64,000 nt of DNA. Origin: Anseranas semipalmata (lineage: Eukaryota > Chordata > Aves > Anseriformes > Anseranatidae). Shown piece after piece: positions 61,806-64,000 of the stretch. The stretch covers positions 165,101-229,100 of the forward strand of contig VXAA01003394.1 of NCBI GenBank assembly GCA_013399115.1. The letters are read 5' to 3'. How positions within the stretch are numbered: the first letter of the stretch is position 1; each line of letters opens with the position of its first letter. A model generated the notes under the pieces. It was not told the origin of the DNA, ran no database searches, and saw only the letters and a program-made list of their open reading frames with translations. A program made the translations under genes and the position numbers.

Positions 61806-64000
61806 AAATTTCCCTCTTCAGTTTCCAAAGTAAGAAAACTATAGCACATGTTCTGGCTCTAATAAATGGGCATTTTATAAAAAAGAAAGGTCATAATACG
61901 ACCCAAAAGTATTTGATAGGTAAGATAGCGAACATGCTAAACACCAAACGTTAACTAGAAAACTGTTGCATGATGAGGAATAATTGCACAAGAAAGTGCA
62001 AAGTCAAAAGATTAAAAAAGAGGTAACAGGCCAGCTGTAAGGATGCTGTAGTTACTAGTGTGTTGCTGGTCTTGAAACCAAAGGTGAAATAACTTATTTG
62101 GCAGATTAGCTATAAAAAGGACAAGAGACAACTCTTGACATTTCACTAGACATGTTAAAAGTTTGAAATGTTTTTCAGTTCTCATCTACAACATGATATT
62201 ACCTTATAAACTGTTAATTTCATTTGCTTAAGAAACAAATATTTTTTGACAAAATATCAGAGACAGGCTCAATTCTGTGTTTGTTATATAAAATGTCATC
62301 ATTCACATTTGTTTTGATTTTGCATTTGCATAGCAACAGGAAACCATTATCCTGTGACACTATTGTGGGTTCTGCAAGGTTTATTGCAGATCAGACTACT
62401 CCAGCTGATTCAGTTACTTCTGCTGCATCTGTCTGTACAGAGTAATTGCCAGCAGAAATACTTCATACAAATCTCATGTATGCAAGGCAAAGGACATAAT
62501 GTCTCCTGATAGCGTACGGGAGAATGTAATTTAACCTCTTTCACATTGAATCACAGGAAAGAATAAAAATATAGGAAACAATCAAAATATCAGAGTAGTG
62601 AGCTGTGCAACCATGGGATATTAGCTAGTGCCAGGGACCACATTTTGCTATCGCAAATATCAAAAGATTGATGTTTTCAACACCGAATATAAAAGCTACC
62701 GGAGCTGAAGCACTTGCCAATAGAGTTTTGCAAATAACATTGCTAAGCCATTCTAAATTCAGTCATGAATTAGAGGTTAATAAAGGAGAAAAACACAGGA
62801 ACTGAGTGAGCACATAGCAGGGCTGAGAGCCACTTCTCTCTTCCTGCTGTGTTTACTGACAAGGCAGCATTGGAATATGAAGTCAGGAAGCATTGTGGTA
62901 GGCACATACTGCCTCATCTCAGATTAATGTGCCTGATACAAGTCTAGCCAAATTCAGTGGAAGGTTTCTAAGTATCTGCAATGAATGTGGGATCATTTCA
63001 TTTCAATTTTTCTCAGGCAGGGGTAAACATGATGCTGGTATAGTGCCCATGAGAAAACAGACACTTTCCAAAATTCCCTGAAATTTCCTATTAAATGTCT
63101 TGGTTCTGTTAATAGATGAACCCAGGTGATGTATCAACATGACAGGAGAGCTTAAAAGTCCTAAGAGATCACTATGCTTGGAACGTGTTAATTATTAACT
63201 AATAATATTAACTACATACAGTCTTTGTAATGGTATAGGAAAAGTGTTAGAAAGCAAAGTTACACAACATGGGAGTTGGGGAGGGGTAGAAGGACTAAGT
63301 TGGAAAGAAGTTGGTAGAAGAAAAAGTTGGTCAGAAAAAAATACTGAAAATACAGAAAAAAAAAAAAGTGGAGGTATCATTAAATACATACTATGCCTTT
63401 CCTCTTAAATTATGTGTAGAATTCTATTACCAGATGGAAAGTTGCACCTCTTGATACTGAGCGCCTGAAATAAATACAAGCTAAGAAACAGTGTTAGTCT
63501 TCATGCTGAAGCCATCTGTCGATCTTTTGTTTTGATACCATTTCATATTGTGTACATTTTAAAGTTTCCTGCTGGTCTACTTCTATTTACACTGTTCTGT
63601 TTCCTCTTTCTGATTTCAAGGATTTGTTTTTTATAGTCTTTTTCCAAATAAGTTACTAATTCCAACCTCAACAAAACAGTGAACCATTTTAACAGGGAAT
63701 TGAGGCTGGTTTTGGGTATGGTCTTATGCTAAAAGCTAAACCTTCAAACAGCTAAAAACTGGAAGGATTCAGTCTTATCCCAGTGTAATTTAGAACAGCT
63801 GCAGAGCAGTTCTAAACCAGCCTCTCCTGCCATTTCCCAGCAAGGAAATTCCTGGGTATGACTAATGGTGGTATACGTGGGAATAATCAATACAGCATAG
63901 AAATAAAATCAATTATTTTTCCAAGTACCTATCTGTCTGACTATAATCTACTTTGCTCCAAGACAGAAATATAAGAAATATGTTCTTCTTAAAAAAAAAA

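Larger units (their letters stand above)
59159..64000. other. Unique AT-rich non-coding DNA
   Basis: No gene is firmly supported. The stretch includes the candidate terminal exon at 59586, a T-rich tract at 61757, an A11 run near 63357 and an A run at the window end. The patch 60830-61070 is slightly GC-richer and unidentified. Short frames at 59892-60191 and 61242-61497 lack domains. Confidence 0.5.

Noticed and set aside
1..64000. CRISPR arrays, operons, tRNA, rRNA or snRNA genes
   Set aside because: No regularly spaced direct repeats, ribosome-binding-site-led gene clusters or recognisable structural RNA sequences were seen; the window is vertebrate nuclear DNA.

Overview
The window is vertebrate nuclear DNA, most likely from a bird. 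Three observations support this. CR1 non-LTR retrotransposons carry the sauropsid-type 3' tail of ATTCTATG repeats. Several old, eroded repeats match types I know from turtle, crocodile and bird genomes. The background is AT-rich, rich in poly-A/T runs and lacks prokaryotic gene organisation. The species cannot be fixed from the sequence. One assembly gap (51 Ns at 10597-10647) and one stray N (18233) show it is a draft assembly.

The only long, convincing coding sequence is the ORF2 remnant of a CR1 retrotransposon on the minus strand (37381-39419). It has an uninterrupted reverse transcriptase with catalytic motifs but has lost its 5' half. Younger CR1 3' ends lie at 8693-8882 (two tails head to tail, plus strand) and 56265-56590 (plus strand). 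Two much older CR1 copies, full of substitutions but still recognisable, lie at 22766-23770 (minus) and 58365-59158 (plus). Pieces of another ancient sauropsid interspersed repeat are suspected at 23920-24290, 26085-26250 and 42225-42700.

No host protein-coding gene can be called with confidence. The window reads as a gene-poor intergenic region or the inside of a very large intron. Two short segments look somewhat like single host exons and are offered as candidates: a minus-strand open frame after a good splice acceptor at 29865-29620, and a plus-strand segment after a strong polypyrimidine/AG acceptor at 59586-59764. Several stretches look more like regulatory DNA than coding DNA. The best is 12100-13050, which has clustered CAGCTG E-boxes and an AT-rich homeodomain/POU-like site. 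Smaller ones are a paired CAGATG/CATCTG site at 36308-36335 and a homeodomain-like inverted repeat at 31263-31295.

Layout: 1-8.7 kb unique AT-rich DNA; 8.7-8.9 kb CR1 tails; 9-12 kb unique DNA with microsatellites and the gap; 12.1-13.05 kb putative enhancer; 13-22.7 kb unique DNA with a GC-richer patch at 18.9-19.4 kb; 22.8-26.3 kb old repeats; 26-37 kb unique DNA with the candidate exon and motif clusters; 37.4-39.4 kb CR1; 39.4-56.2 kb unique DNA with an old repeat at 42 kb; 56.3-59.2 kb CR1 copies; 59.2-64 kb unique DNA. I found no CRISPR array, rRNA, tRNA or operon, and no convincing new multi-gene system. All similarity calls rest on recognition by eye, not on a search.
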